A stretch of DNA of 64,000 nucleotides, from positions 373,993,573 to 374,057,572 of the forward strand of contig NC_077229.1 of NCBI RefSeq assembly GCF_027887165.1. Direction: 5' to 3'. Position 1 is the stretch's first letter. Each line of letters starts with the position of its first letter. Made by a program: the position numbers and the translations under genes. Below are positions 36,886-49,170 of this stretch, piece by piece. The stretch comes from Monodelphis domestica. Its lineage: Eukaryota > Chordata > Mammalia > Didelphimorphia > Didelphidae. The notes below the pieces were generated by a model. It was not told the DNA's origin, did no database searches, and saw only the letters and a program-made list of their open reading frames with translations.

Positions 36886-36994
36886 TCCCTTTACTTCTAA
36901 ACTTAGTTATCTCATGTTTCCCTCATGCCATCCTTGCTGATGTTTGTTCTAGCACCATTTTTTTTATTACTGCTACCCATTCCCATACTCTCAT

Positions 36995-37520
36995 CAAGGA
37001 TTTGCACAGATAGGTATGAAAAAAGAGTACATTCCAGGACTGGAATAATCTGTGCAAATGCTTGGAGAAAATGTGCTGAGTTTGTAGAAGAGCTAATAAT
37101 CCAGAATGCTCTAAGTTTGTGAAAAGAATAGTATTAAAAAAAAAAAGGCTTGAAAAGTAAATTAAAGGCTGATCGTGAAGAACACTAAGAATCAGGCCAA
37201 GACATTTTTAATCTATTTTTCAGGCAATGAGAATGATAAAAATCTGAAGGTTTTTAATGAGAAGACTATGGGAAGATATTGAAGAGAGTTACATGGTCAA
37301 ACCTCCACCTGATGAATAGCATTTTGGTAACTGTGAATTGGATAAATTGGAGAGGGGAAAGAATAGAAGTAGGGATCCCAGTTGGGAAGCTATTATCATA
37401 ATCTACATGAGAAGTAGTAGGGCCTGAGCTAGGGTAATGGCTGTTTGATTGAAGAGAAGAAGACAGATTCTATAGACATTCTGGTGGTAGATTAGATAAG
37501 AATTGGCAAATTGATTGGCT
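36995..37520 (+). mobile_element. Dispersed repeat, MAR1/RTE-associated
   Basis: 'ttacatggtcaaacctccac', 'gaagctattatcataatcta' and 'gggcctgagctagggtaatgg' match the long marsupial repeat also seen at 6988-7490 (a different part of it). Class uncertain. Confidence 0.5.
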
Positions 37521-37524
37521 AATG

Positions 37525-38380
37525 GCCAAACTGACTGTCTATTGAAAGTGGCATAACCTTACTGTCTCCTCTTCCTCATCACCAATCAACCATGAAATCT
37601 ATTTTCTGCCCCTATTATTTTACTTTGAAAGAACATAGAAACAGACCCAAAGCAACATGCTAGGTTGAGCAGGCTGAAAACTGAAGCCCTAATACCCAAA
37701 CTGCCTTTTTAAAGCCTTGATTCTTTAAGCATTTGTCACTATTCACCATCCCTTTCTTCAATTCCTCCCTTGGTGTGGTAGTCAGGCTGTTCCCTTGGTA
37801 ATTTAGGTTCAATATTAGAATGAAATGACATACTTGCAGAAAATCTAAAAGTTAACAGAAAGAAATTAATTTAGCAGTAGCAGGGGAAAATATTTAACAA
37901 GAATATTGAGAAATTATATTGATTTAGTTGGGCATGGTTCCTTTGCTTCTTTTTGCCCATGGTAGCCAGTGGTCAAATATGAAGGGCTATGACAAGTTCT
38001 CTGTGTCTTTTTCTACCTCAGTAACTAGGAAACGTTAGTACATTAAGCCTATTAAATCTGAGACTAATTTCGATACTTCTTAAGAAAAAAACTAGCTTAA
38101 CTGCATGGGATTGGGCCTGCCTAGGATATTACTCTTAATACACTTAGTTTCTGTGACAGTACTCTCTCCTAGTTTATTTTCTACTATTCAGAGACAATCT
38201 GCTGGTTTCTTGTGTTCTTTCCATTCTTTTCAGTATAGACTTCTAAGTTTTCATTACTGACCCTCTTTTGTGCAGGCTTTATATATCCTCTTAAAAAATC
38301 ACATCTATTTCTTTGCCTTCAATTAGCACCTATATGCAGGAATAATCCCAAATCTATCTCTCTAGCCATGGCCATTTTCC
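37525..38380. other. Intergenic, nothing recognised
   Basis: No gene seen. Confidence 0.4.
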
Positions 38381-38384
38381 TGAG

Positions 38385-39290
38385 CTCTAGACTGACATTC
38401 CAAACTTCCTGTTAGACATTTATATTTGAACCTTGCTTTAAGATCTCAAATTCAAAATATCTAAAACTGTATTTGCCTTCTTCCTCTCTCCTACAAAAAA
38501 ACAACCCTCCACCTCATCCCAATTTCCCTTTTTCTATTGATGACACAATCATTTCTCTAGTCTTTCAGCTTTTAAAGCTCTGAGTCATTTATGACTCTTC
38601 CCTCTCCTGCATCTGTAATGTCCAATTAATTCCTAGGCCTAATTTTACTGTAGCAATGTTTCTTGTAGCTGCCCCTGACTTGCCAGAGTAATATGCTACC
38701 TTGACCCTGATTCAGACCCCTATTACCTCTCTTCTGGACTATTATAATAGCCTCCAAATTATTCTTACTTTCATTCTCTCTCCTCTCCAATTCTTCCTTC
38801 ACATCACTTTTAGAGCAATGCTCTTGGTGCACAAGTCCTACCAAAAAAAATATTAACTCCTTTTTTTTTCTGGCTTTATTCTGGCCAATCTTTCCAGCCT
38901 TATTTCATGATATTTCCCTTTATGTACACTCCATTCTCCAGCTAAATAGTATTCCATATTTCCCAATGAATTTAATAATGTTTTCCAGAATTTTACTCAT
39001 TCTTATGTTTTCCACCTCAATGGACATGGATATACACTGTTTCTATGACTGAAATATACTCTTTTCTGCTCATCTATCTCCATCCTTTGAAATCCTTTCT
39101 CCTTGTTCATGGCTTAGCTCAGGGTCTTCCCATCCCAGTAATGCCTATTTCTTTGAATTTTTCATGCCCATCCATTTCCTTTTTTATTTGAAATTGTGTA
39201 ATTTGTGAATATCCCCCCTTCTCTTTCATCTATTTTCAGCACTTACCATAAGTTTATGAGAATTTAATAAATGTTGAATGGAATGGAGTT
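38385..39290 (+). mobile_element. L2 LINE, 3' half
   Basis: Collinear L2 landmarks: 'ctcttctggactattataatag', then 'ttctggctttattctggcc', and near the end 'cttgttcatggcttagctcag' with the terminus 'gagaatttaataaatgttga'. No intact frame remains. Confidence 0.7.
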
Positions 39291-39294
39291 GAGT

Positions 39295-40020
39295 TGCATT
39301 ATGATTTTTGAAACATCTTTTGCTAGACTAGACAATGTTTTCATGTTGTAGTGTTGTCTTTTTTTTTTTTAAAGAACTACCATTATGGCTATGTCCCTAG
39401 AATTAAATAGATATCATCATTACCATTATCTAAAAGCTTTCATTGTTTTCTAGTATGATGTGTAATATGTGTTAGCAGGACAAAAAAAACCTCTGTTTTC
39501 TAGGAGAATATATAATTTAATCTATTTGGATCATTTTTGTTTATTTGTTTCTATGTGTTTCCTACCTTCTACAAAATTAGTCCAAAAATCTAGTTTTTCT
39601 TGAAATCAGTGGGAAATATGTTCACAAAGCACTGAACATGAAAGATAGACTAAAAGAAAGGGGCTATAATCAGTTCATAAGGTTATTTTTGCATACCTTT
39701 TATCAGCTTTAATTTAATTGCCTTTTAATTTTAAGCTTATGTCACTGTTTTTTAGATGGTATCCAATTAATTTGGAGACACTGTGTTTCTTTCCTCATTA
39801 TTTCCATTTCTTTTAAATAAAAAAGGTGAATATTTAATTTTTATCTGGTATGGGAGTCCTTTTTTACTGGAATTACTTTCTCATCAGTTCCTCTGGTTTT
39901 TTATTTTTCCCCCAACAGTGCTTTTTATAACTTAATTGTTGACTATTTTTGCTATTTTCCTAAGTGACTTTTCTATTACTTATACTTTAAAATTTTTCAT
40001 ATAGTATTCTATTATCACTA
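39295..40020. other. Intergenic, nothing recognised
   Basis: A+T rich with no gene seen. Confidence 0.4.
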
Positions 40021-40031
40021 AAGTTTTTTTT

Positions 40032-40227
40032 TTAAACCCTTACCTTCTGTCTTGGAGTCAATACTGTATATTGGCTCCAAGGCAGAAGAGTGGTAAGGGC
40101 TAGGCAATGGGGGTCAAGTGACTTGCCCAGGGTCACACAGCTAGGAAGTGTCTGAGGCCAGATTTAAACCTAGGACCTCTTGTCTCTAGGCCTGACTCTC
40201 AATCCACTGAGTTACCCAGCTGCCCCC
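40032..40227 (-). mobile_element. Marsupial tRNA-headed SINE, antisense, full length
   Basis: Flanked by AAGTTTTTTTT at 40021-40031 and 40228-40238. The body is nearly identical to 19628-19830 and ends in 'ccactgagttacccagctgc'. Confidence 0.93.
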
Positions 40228-40269
40228 AAGTTTTTTTTAAATATATTATTTGTTATATTGTCTAATTTA

Positions 40270-42520
40270 TTTTTCCAGTAAAGACCCAAGAATTGCCATG
40301 TTGGGTCAGATCAATTGTCCATCGAGTCAAATAAATGACCTATCTCTGAGAGGACACTAGTTGTTATTTTATGGAAAAACACAAGTGATCATCCTGGATC
40401 ATATCCATCCAAAAGATGAGGGGCTTATTTAAAAAAACCTCTAATCTTCCCTAATATTCAGAGCTGCCTATAAATATAATTTAGTAGTATGTTTAATTTC
40501 TCCCTGGTACCTTCTCTGTGCATGGCTTCCAGCTTTAGATTACATCCCCATCTAACATTTAATTCTTTACACTTACCCCTTGGTTGCTGGGCCCTTTTTT
40601 GAAGATGCTCCACAAACCTGACCCCTCTGGCCTTTGTCTTGTACTTAAGTCTTTATCAATTCCATTTTTTCAATCAAAACTCATTTGTACTGTGTGTTCT
40701 ATCCTCCTAGCGCCCTGTTATCTGTTAAGTGACAAACAAATCTGTGAAATGTTTCAGTACCAACAAATATGCATTTTTAACAAAGGATTAAGGGAGACCA
40801 TGCTCTCAAAGAGTCAAAGAAGTGACTCTAATGTTGAGAATTTTAAGTATTGGGTAGATAGGATGGTCAATCAGGGAGGGAGAGAAAAGCTATGGCTTTT
40901 TCTGATGCTCTCCAAATCCTAGCCTATTCTATTAAGTGCCAGCTGGTTGTGATAAAGCATTATAGATATATAGCCTAGAATTTATCTAAAGACTTTTTAA
41001 ACTTAATTACATTTTCAGTGCATACCACTTCTTGGAGTAATGAGTGCCATACGTTTGCTATCTATTGGGTAAAGTAGTAAACACATTATTTATATGCATC
41101 CCTCCCAAATGAGGTATTCGACATCCATGACAGTCTCTGTACCTCAAGCTCACTCCCATAAGGAGGAAAATGTAAAAAAAAAAACTAATGGGATATACAT
41201 TTACACTTAACTGCCTTCTTCAACACTGAATACAATTGTACTTTTCTGGTGATCCAATCATTAAATGTCTGTCAATTATTGTCCAGTGCTTTAATATAGT
41301 GATACCCACAAGGACTTTTAAAGTATATGATATTGTTGGATTTTGGTGGCAACAAGATCACTAACTAAGGTAGAGGTCAAAACCAGGAAAGAGCAGTGTG
41401 CAGCTGGAGATCATCCAGGTAGGTGTTATCAAGAACTCATGCTAGAAACCCTGGTAACAAAGGCTCAGGAACACAGGCAAGTCCCTAGATAACAAAGGAT
41501 TAGGAAACCAAGGTCCCAAATGGGAAAATTAGAGGTGAAAATCTAGCAATGGGGTCTGGTCACCGACCAGGATGTCAGCTACCAGAATGAAACCAAACCA
41601 AAGGCCTAGTTCTTCACATGATTCATGCCAATGTTCTTAGAGTGTATGTGGCCTCGAGGCCACACTCTTCTGAGGCAAGGCACCATATCAGACCAGAATG
41701 GGAAATGAGCGCCAGAATGGAAACACATTTTTCTCACACAATTTTGGTACATATTTTGATATTTCTCCATATACTCTATCTTCCAGATGATTTGTAAGCA
41801 TGTTAAATGGTAAATGGTAAATGATACAAATTCATAGAGATCTATTTTATTTTTCTTCTCCTTTCTTTTCTATTTATCTACTTGCCATTACTTTTTGTTT
41901 CTGATCAAAGGCAAGTTTCTGTCAATGGTATAATGTTAACCCAATTCTATTATGCTTTGGTATATTTTTAATAGCCTTTTTTAGGGTGAAAATTTGTCAA
42001 AACCTTACAAAGGTTGTTTATTTCTAACTTGTCCACATGCTTAATTATTTCCTCAAAAAATCCTTGCAGACTGGTGTTGCGTGTTTTCATGATAGAGATG
42101 CCAACTAATCAAAAACTATTTAAGTGCTTTGCTTACCATGTTTCAGACACTGTGTTATGTACAAAGTACAAAGAATGAAACAACAGTGTTTCTTTTTCTC
42201 TAATATAGGCTCGGTTATCCTAGTGTTTATTATAGTTGCTACAAACTCTTTTGTGCTGTGTCTTGCCATTTAGTAGTTCCTGGGGTTTCCTTTGATACTC
42301 TTTTTAAGGACTGGTGACAGACATTCCTTGAGTCTTACAGTAGAATGGATACTTATGACAGAATATCATATTTTGGCCAAATTCTATAATTTCACCCTTG
42401 AGTTCCTTTTAAATTCTTGGGTGGATGCCATCAAATTCTGAAGATTTTATTTATATACAATTTTTCAATTAGATTTACAACTTCCTGTATACTAAGTTGA
42501 TTTTATTCCTGTTCTATAAC
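40270..42520. mobile_element. Old CR1/L3 LINE relics (several pieces)
   Basis: 40278-40330 ('gaattgccatgttgggtcag', 'caattgtccatcgagtc'), 40970-41110 ('cttggagtaatgagtgccat') and 42400-42500 ('cttgggtggatgccatcaa') each resemble different parts of CR1/L3 as known from amniotes. They are strongly diverged and separated by unrecognised sequence. The 112-codon open frame at 40584-40922 lies between pieces and has no recognisable domain. Confidence 0.45.
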
Positions 42521-42817
42521 TTTCACTACAAAGTATTATTATATATAAATATGTATATACAAATATACACATATATCCCATCTTTCCAAGGTTCCCAAAG
42601 AGCTTTACATATTTATACAAAATATATATATAAATCTACCTAAATCTACATAGCTTTTATACATGGGGATTTAGGACTGGACTTGTCATTACATTGGTAA
42701 AAAGAAAAACTCTCTCTTTTGATGTAAGTAGGCATGTTTTCTGCAATATAAAGGCCCAGAGAATTGTTTGGCGCTTTGAGAATTTGCCTCTTGCCTATGG
42801 TTACGTAGAAGGAATAT

Positions 42818-43000
42818 GTCAGGGACAGTTAAGTAGCACAGTAGATAGAGTCCCAGACCAGGAGTTGGGAGGAACTGAGTTCAAATATGGACTCAGACAC
42901 TCCCTGGCTGTGCGATTTCTGGGCGAGTCATTTAATCCCAGTTGCTGAGTCCTTACCACTCAGATTCTAGTATCAATTCTAAACTACAAGGCAAACATTT
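42818..43000 (+). mobile_element. Marsupial tRNA-headed SINE, sense
   Basis: 'gggacagttaagtagcacag', 'gaactgagttcaaatatgga' and 'cagttgctgagtccttacc' follow family order. The tail is A rich near 43000-43025. Confidence 0.8.
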
Positions 43001-43004
43001 TTAA

Positions 43005-43440
43005 AAACAAACATAAAAAATAAATGCTGCTTTGGCTGTACTTATCCTTTCTTCTGTAATTGCATTTTAATGTAATATAGGCTTTACCTTTCTAATTTAT
43101 TGTTTAAATATCATATACTACTAGGAAAGGCCTACATTTTTATTCTCTTTGGTGAGGAAATAGAAGGTGTTTTCTACTGAAATAAGTACTGCAGGCATAT
43201 GGGCTTAATGATGTGAGTTTTTAAAAAATCTTTGGGTTAAAATTTGAGTAAAGTTTTGGATAGGACAGGAGGACTGAGGGAAATGTAGGATTAAAGTAGG
43301 TGAGGGATAATATAAATAATGAAGGCAGAGAACAGAGAGCTGCTGATCAGGAACAGGAATTTCTACAGAGTAAAGAGAGTAACAGGGATAGGGAAAAGTG
43401 GATATCTAATTATATATATATAAATATAATTATCTTCAGG
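43005..43440. other. Intergenic, nothing recognised
   Basis: No gene seen. A short TATATA run lies at about 43410-43420. Confidence 0.4.
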
Positions 43441-43444
43441 TAAA

Positions 43445-43705
43445 TATTATTGTTGTTCAGCCTTTTTTTTTTCAGTCCTGTTTGATTCTTCATGATCTCA
43501 TTTGGGGTTTTCTTGGTAAAGTTAGTATAATGGTTTGCCATTTCCTTATCCAAGTCATTTTATAGATGAGGAAACTGAGGCAAACAGCATTAAGTGACTG
43601 GTTTAAGGTCACACAACTGTTAAGTATTCGGGGCCAGATTTAAACTCAGGAAGATCTGTCTTCCTGACTCCAGGGCCCAGAACTCTAACCACTGCATCAA
43701 GTAAA
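43445..43705 (-). mobile_element. CORE-SINE, antisense, near full length
   Basis: 'attgttgttcagcctttttt' tail, 'tcatttggggttttcttgg', 'tagatgaggaaactgaggc' and 'ggtcacacaactgttaagt' follow the reverse of 12240-12490. Confidence 0.85.
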
Positions 43706-44040
43706 TAGTATAGAAGGGAATCAATGTAGAAATGTAACTATTTTAGCCACTGGAGAATTTTTGGTAGGGATGAATGGAGAGGGAGGGAGTATGGTAGTCT
43801 GGAGCACATCCAAGTTTTTGCTTGTGGAAAAAAAAAAAGCTTATTAGTTCACGTAAGGATTAAGCAAATTCTCAACTTTGTTAGTTTATAAATAATATAA
43901 ACATGTGAACAGTATAGACTGTATGGGTTTCACTTACAAAACACGATTTCCTTTCAATTTCCTTCCTTTTTTGTACCCCTAGCATCTAGTCACTAAATCC
44001 TTCACAATGTAATTAACACCTATGCCTTCCTTTCTGCCCC
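43706..44040. other. Intergenic, nothing recognised
   Basis: No gene or repeat recognised. Confidence 0.4.
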
Positions 44041-44044
44041 CACA

Positions 44045-44520
44045 TCCATTACTGAATTAAGGCTCTTGGTACCTTTGAAGTGGACTATTATAAGAAATAA
44101 TTTTACTGAGTTTGTCTGCCCTCGGTCTCTGCTCACTTCAATCCTAATCATTGCTGTCAAGTCAAGTTTCCTTTCTGATCATCTTGTTCCTCTGCTCAAA
44201 ATCTTCCAAACCTTCTGTTATCTAGTCCCAACCCATCCAGGACTGGATTTTCCTCCTACATCTCTGCTTTTAGAAATCACACCTACTTTTCAAGGTCCAG
44301 TCTAAATGCTACTTTGAATCCCCATAGTGCTTTGCTTATGCCTATGTTAAGAGACTTAGAAAACTCTTCTCTAAACTATACTTAATTTGAACCACCTCAT
44401 GGAAGGTCTTTGAAGACATGGCCTTTACCTTACTCATTTTTTAACAATTCCCTAGCACTGTGGTACATATAGTATGTAAAAATAACTTAATAATGCTATT
44501 TGAATGGAATTCAATTGAAT
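44045..44520 (+). mobile_element. L2 LINE fragment
   Basis: 'tctgctcaaaatcttccaaa', 'ccagtctaaatgctactt' and 'gaagacatggcctttacctt' with the following 'cctagcactgtggtaca' are in L2 order. Confidence 0.65.
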
Positions 44521-44559
44521 GTGACAGTTAGCTAAATTTAAATCTTAGTTTATTCATCA

Positions 44560-45285
44560 GTTACCTAACTAGATAGTCTGAAGGATTAAAAACTTTCAAA
44601 CCTGTTACTTTGATGTCATATAGAGCAAAACAGAAAGTAGTTATTTTTTACCTAGTGATGTTTCTAGGGATTTAAAAAATGTCAGTGACATATATAATAG
44701 GTCCTCAAATGACTGACATTTAATTGTTTTGCATTACATAAACACACCCTTCCTTTTAGTATATGACAGTACTACATTATATTTTGAATAACCAGGGTGT
44801 AAAACAAGAGCCTCCATCTTGTCACTTTACAAAATGAGTTGTTTTCAAAGCACATTTCCCTTTTTCTTCACACTGCCTCTTTGGATTCTTAATTTCTTCA
44901 CCCCAAGAGGCCATGAAGAAACCTTAGGCTTACATTAAGTGGATGCTGAGATGAATGAATGTTGACACACCTTTGTAGGACACCTCTGGTAGCTGCTTCT
45001 GAGTACATTTGAAAGCACTTGGAAAGACTCATCCTGTAGATGTTTGGGGACACAATAAAGTCATTGTTTTTGTCCTCAGAAGCCTCCTCTGTCAATTTTA
45101 CTGGAGACATTCATATGACCTTGTGAACTCTGAGCTTTCATCAAACAGACCCAAACCCAATCCCAGAGGTTCATTTAGGACATAATAAAGAAGTGTATTT
45201 GATCAAAATATAAGCACCTAGGGAGCAAGGACTGATTCATTTTTATCTCTGTATTTCCAGTGCTTAACATTATTAAATGGATTAG
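44560..45285. other. Intergenic, nothing recognised
   Basis: 45165-45290 ends in an L2-like 'ccagtgcttaacattatt'. No gene seen. Confidence 0.4.
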
Positions 45286-45289
45286 ATAG

Positions 45290-45545
45290 TTAGTTAGATG
45301 GCACAGTGGATAGAGTGCTTGGCCTGAAGTCAAGAATACTCATATTCCTGAGTTCAAATCTGACCTCAGACACTTACTAGTTGTGTGACCCTGGGCAAGT
45401 CAATTAACCTTATTTGTCTCAGTTCCTCATCTATAAAATGAGTTGGAGAATAAAATGGCAAACCATTCTAATATCCTTACTAAGTAAATTCCTAATGGAG
45501 TCACAGAGTTGGGCATGCCTGAAAATCGACTGAATGTACACATTA
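45290..45545 (+). mobile_element. CORE-SINE, sense, near full length
   Basis: 'agatggcacagtggatagag', 'tgagttcaaatctgacctca', 'tgtgtgaccctgggcaagtc', 'ctataaaatgagttggagaa' and 'gagtcacagagttgggc' give the complete family order. Confidence 0.88.
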
Positions 45546-45919
45546 TTAAAGAGACACTTAATAAATCCTCATTGATATGACCTCTAATGGTCCCTTTACA
45601 GTTTCTTCTTTGTTCCCTGGAATCAAGCCTGTACTGTAGGTACTGTAGGGCATACTGACATTGTATATTACCTTTGACAAAGGAAATCATTTTTATATTT
45701 TGTGATATTTCATTTGAAGGGAAAGGGAAAGTTTTTAAGCATTCAATTATTTTTAGTTTTCTTATTTAAAAAACGTCCTACCAAATGATTCCTGATCATT
45801 TCCCCTCGTTCATATTGATAGAATCACTTTTCTTCTCATTTATTTTCAATTGGCTGAGGTAGGTACTTTCACACACAGGCTATTTGGTTGTTACCTGCTG
45901 ACATCCTGCTGTTCTTTAT

Positions 45920-46010
45920 CTGATCATAGAAATTGTGAACTCTTCAAAGTGGAAGAGATCTCAGAGGTCATCAGGTCCAACCCATAAATAAACAGGAATT
46001 TTCCTTCATT
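45920..46010 (+). mobile_element. MIR-like fragment
   Basis: 'gagatctcagaggtcatcag' with 'gtccaaccca' matches a common CORE-SINE head. Confidence 0.45.
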
Positions 46011-46044
46011 TTTCCAAAGTTGTCATTCATCCTAAACTTAGAGA

Positions 46045-46190
46045 TGTTCAAATCAAGTCAACAAATTTTTATTATACATTTACTATTTTACAGGCACTAC
46101 GACAAGTCCTAGAGATACCAAAAAAGGCAAAAACAGATCCTGCCCTCTAGGAGTTTATAGTTTATTGGGGGAGACAGACTGTGGCATCAT
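46045..46190 (+). mobile_element. MAR1-type dispersed repeat
   Basis: 'caggcactacgacaagtcct', 'cctgccctctaggagtttat' and 'gggggagacagac' follow family order. Confidence 0.6.
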
Positions 46191-46424
46191 TTTAGTGCCT
46201 CACTCTCCTCAAAGCAGACTATTCTACATTGGTGAAAATTTAGGAAGAGTTTTCTTCATAGCCAGTAAAAAATTCCCTTTCTGAAGTTCCACTCATTATT
46301 CCTACTTATCCTGGGGCCAAGCAGAATTTTCATTACTTTTCCAAATGACAGTCAAAACTGTATTTGTATCATAAAAGGAATTTGATAGAGTTTCTTCCTG
46401 AGCTATTTTTCCAAATACCTAGGA

Positions 46425-46540
46425 TTTTGGGATTATAGATTAGGAGCTAGAAGGGATGCTTATAAATCAATCATCTAGCCCACCACTTCATTTTACAGAT
46501 GAGAAAACTGAGGTGAAGTGACTTATCAAAAATCACTTAG
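46425..46540 (+). mobile_element. MIR, left part (split by the L1 at 46541)
   Basis: 'catctagcccaccacttcat', 'tacagatgagaaaactgagg' and 'gtgaagtgacttatcaaaa' are followed abruptly by L1. The MIR resumes at 49096. Confidence 0.75.
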
Positions 46541-49095
46541 GGATTTTTATTATATTGGCTTGGCCTACCTACAAGCAATTAATGTTTTCCAACTTTTAGA
46601 TCTGCCTTTGTGTGAAAAGTGTTTTGTAATTGTGATGCTATAATTCCTGAGTTTGTCTTGGCAGTTAGACTCCCAGGTATATTATATTATCTACAGTCAT
46701 TTTAAATGAGATTTCTCTATCTCTTGCTATTGGGCTTTACTGATAGTATAGAGAAATGCTGGTGATTTATATGGGTTTATTTTATATCCTGCAATTTTGC
46801 TAAATATATTGTTACTATTAGTTTTTTGGTTAATTCTCCAGGGATAGCATCATATCATCAGTAAAAAGTGATAGCTTTATTTCCGTATTGCCTCTTTTAA
46901 TTCCTTTAGTTTCTTCTTCTCTTATTGCTATAGCTAGCATTTCTAGTATAATATTGATTAGTAGTGGTGATAATGGATATCTTTGTTTCATTCCTGATCT
47001 TAATGGGAAGGCTCCTAGTCTATTCCCATTACAGTAATGTTTGCTGATGGTTTTAGATGTTATTTATCATTTTGAGAAAGTTCCCACTCATTCCAATGTT
47101 CTCAGTAGTTTCTAATAGAAATAGGTGTTGACTTCAGTCCAGAGCTTTTTCTGCATATATTGAAAAATATTCATATGGTTTGGGTTGGTTATGTTATTGA
47201 TAGTTTTCCTAATATTGGGCCATCCCTACAATTCTGGTATAAAACCCACATGGTTTTAGTGGATGATCCTTGTGATATATTGCTGTAATCTCCTTGCTAA
47301 TATTTTAAGATTTTTGCATCAATATTAATTAGAGAGATTAGTCTATAGTTTTATTTCTTTCTTTCATTTTTTTTTGTTCTTCACCTAATTGTGTCATAGA
47401 AAAATTCGGTCTTCAACTATTTTACCAAATAGTTTGTATAGTATTGGAATTGTTTTTTAAATGTCTGGCAGAATTCACTTCTGAATCCATCTGGCCCTGG
47501 GGCTTTTTACTTAGGGAATTCATTGATTGTTCAATTTCTTTTTCTGAGATTGCTATATTTAAGTAATCTATGTCTTCTGTTAATCTGAGCAATTTATATT
47601 TCTTTAAATATTCATCTATTTCACTTAGATCATTTAATGTATTGTCATATAGCTGGACAAAATAACTCTTAATTGCTTTAATTTCCTTTTCATTAATTGT
47701 AATTCCACCCTTTTAATTTTTAATATTGATAATTTGGCTTTCTTTTTTTTCCTTGAAATTAACCACTGCTTTTTCTATCTCATTGACTTTTTCATAAAAC
47801 CGATTCCTTGTCTTATCAATTCAATGGCTTTCTTACTTTGTTTTTTTAATCTCTCCTTTGATGGTCAGGATTTATTTGATTTTTAACTGGGTGGTTTTAA
47901 TTCTTTTTCTAATTTTCTAGTTGCATACCCAATTCATTGATCTGCTCTTTCTCTCTTTTGAAGTAAGTTTTTAGACATATACATTTTCCTCTAAATACTC
48001 CTTTGGCTTCATCCCCAAAATTTTGGTTTGTTGTCTCCTTGTTATCATTCTCCTTAATAAAATTTTTCATTGTGTCTATGATTTGTTCTTTGACCCATTC
48101 ATCTTTTAAGATAAAAGTTTTTTAGTGTCCAATTAATTTTAGGGTTTTTTTCCAATCCTTTGTTCCATGTAATTTTATATAGCATTATGGTCTGAAAAGG
48201 ATAAACTATTTCTGCATTCTTTTGCATTTGATTATGAGGCTTTTGTTTCCTATTATATAATAAATATTTGTGAAAGTACCATATACTGCTGAGAAAAAGG
48301 CAAAGGGGATGTGAAAAAATAGGCACACTAACATATTGTTGGTACAACTGTGAACTGTTCCAAAAATATTTGAGGCAATCAGGAACTATACTCAAAGAGT
48401 TAAAAACTGTTTATATCTTTTGACCCAGTAATAGCACTATTAGTTTTATTTCCTAAGGTGATGAAGGAAAAAGAAAAATTATGTGTTCTAAAATATTTAT
48501 AGCAGCTCTTTTTGTTTAAGTGATGTCCATCAATTGGGGAATAGCTGAACCAATTGTGGTATATGCTTGTAACAGAATTCTCTGGTATGAAATGACCAAA
48601 CAAGATGATCACTCTCATACATACACACATACACACATACACAGAAACACTTACATGAAGTGATACAAAGTGAAGTGAATAGAATGAGGAGAAAACTACA
48701 TAGTAGTAACAAAAATAATGTATGGTAATCACTATGAATTGCTTAATTATTATCAGCAAAAGGCAAGGATCCAGGACAACTCCAAGGAACTTATGAGGAA
48801 AAAGGATATTCACCAGAATATAAGGAGATGGAGTCTGAATGCAGATGAAAACTTTCCATTCTTTACTTTATATTCTTCAGGAATTTTTCTTTAGTGTAAG
48901 TAATCTGTATCTTCTTTTACAACATAAAGACTATAGAAATATGTGTTATATGATAATATATGTACAACCTCTATCATCTGCCCTGCCTTTTTGGAGAGGA
49001 GGGCTAGAAGGGAAGAAAATAACATCAATTGCAAAATGTCAGAAAATGAATATTAAAATTTTTTTTTCAAAATGTAATGCAGAAAAATGTTTTTG
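46541..49095 (+). mobile_element. L1 with inverted 5' segment
   Basis: 46541-48290 is antisense ORF2 (post-RT part through RT, linker and upstream), matching L1 A at about 21400-24025. From about 48299 the orientation switches to sense, giving the ORF2 C-terminus and 3' UTR ('ctgaaccaattgtggtatat' and the terminal 'atgtacaacctctatcatc') to about 49085. One imperfect 13-bp duplication, AAAAATCACTTAG at 46528-46540 and AAAAATTACCTAG at 49096-49108, brackets the whole, and a single MIR continues across it. The strand given is that of the 3' end. All frames are broken. Confidence 0.85.
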
Positions 49096-49170
49096 AAAAA
49101 TTACCTAGTCAGTGAGCAGCAGATTGAAGGTTGAAGACATCCATGTCTTCCCAATTCCTTCAACTAGTCT
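49096..49170 (+). mobile_element. MIR, right part
   Basis: 'cctagtcagtgagcagcaga' then 'catgtcttcccaattcc' continue the MIR of 46425-46540. Confidence 0.65.

Noticed and set aside
40584..40922. 112-codon open frame as a novel gene
   Set aside because: No domain, no promoter or splice context, and neighbouring sequence is old LINE relics. Length alone is within chance for a 64-kb window.
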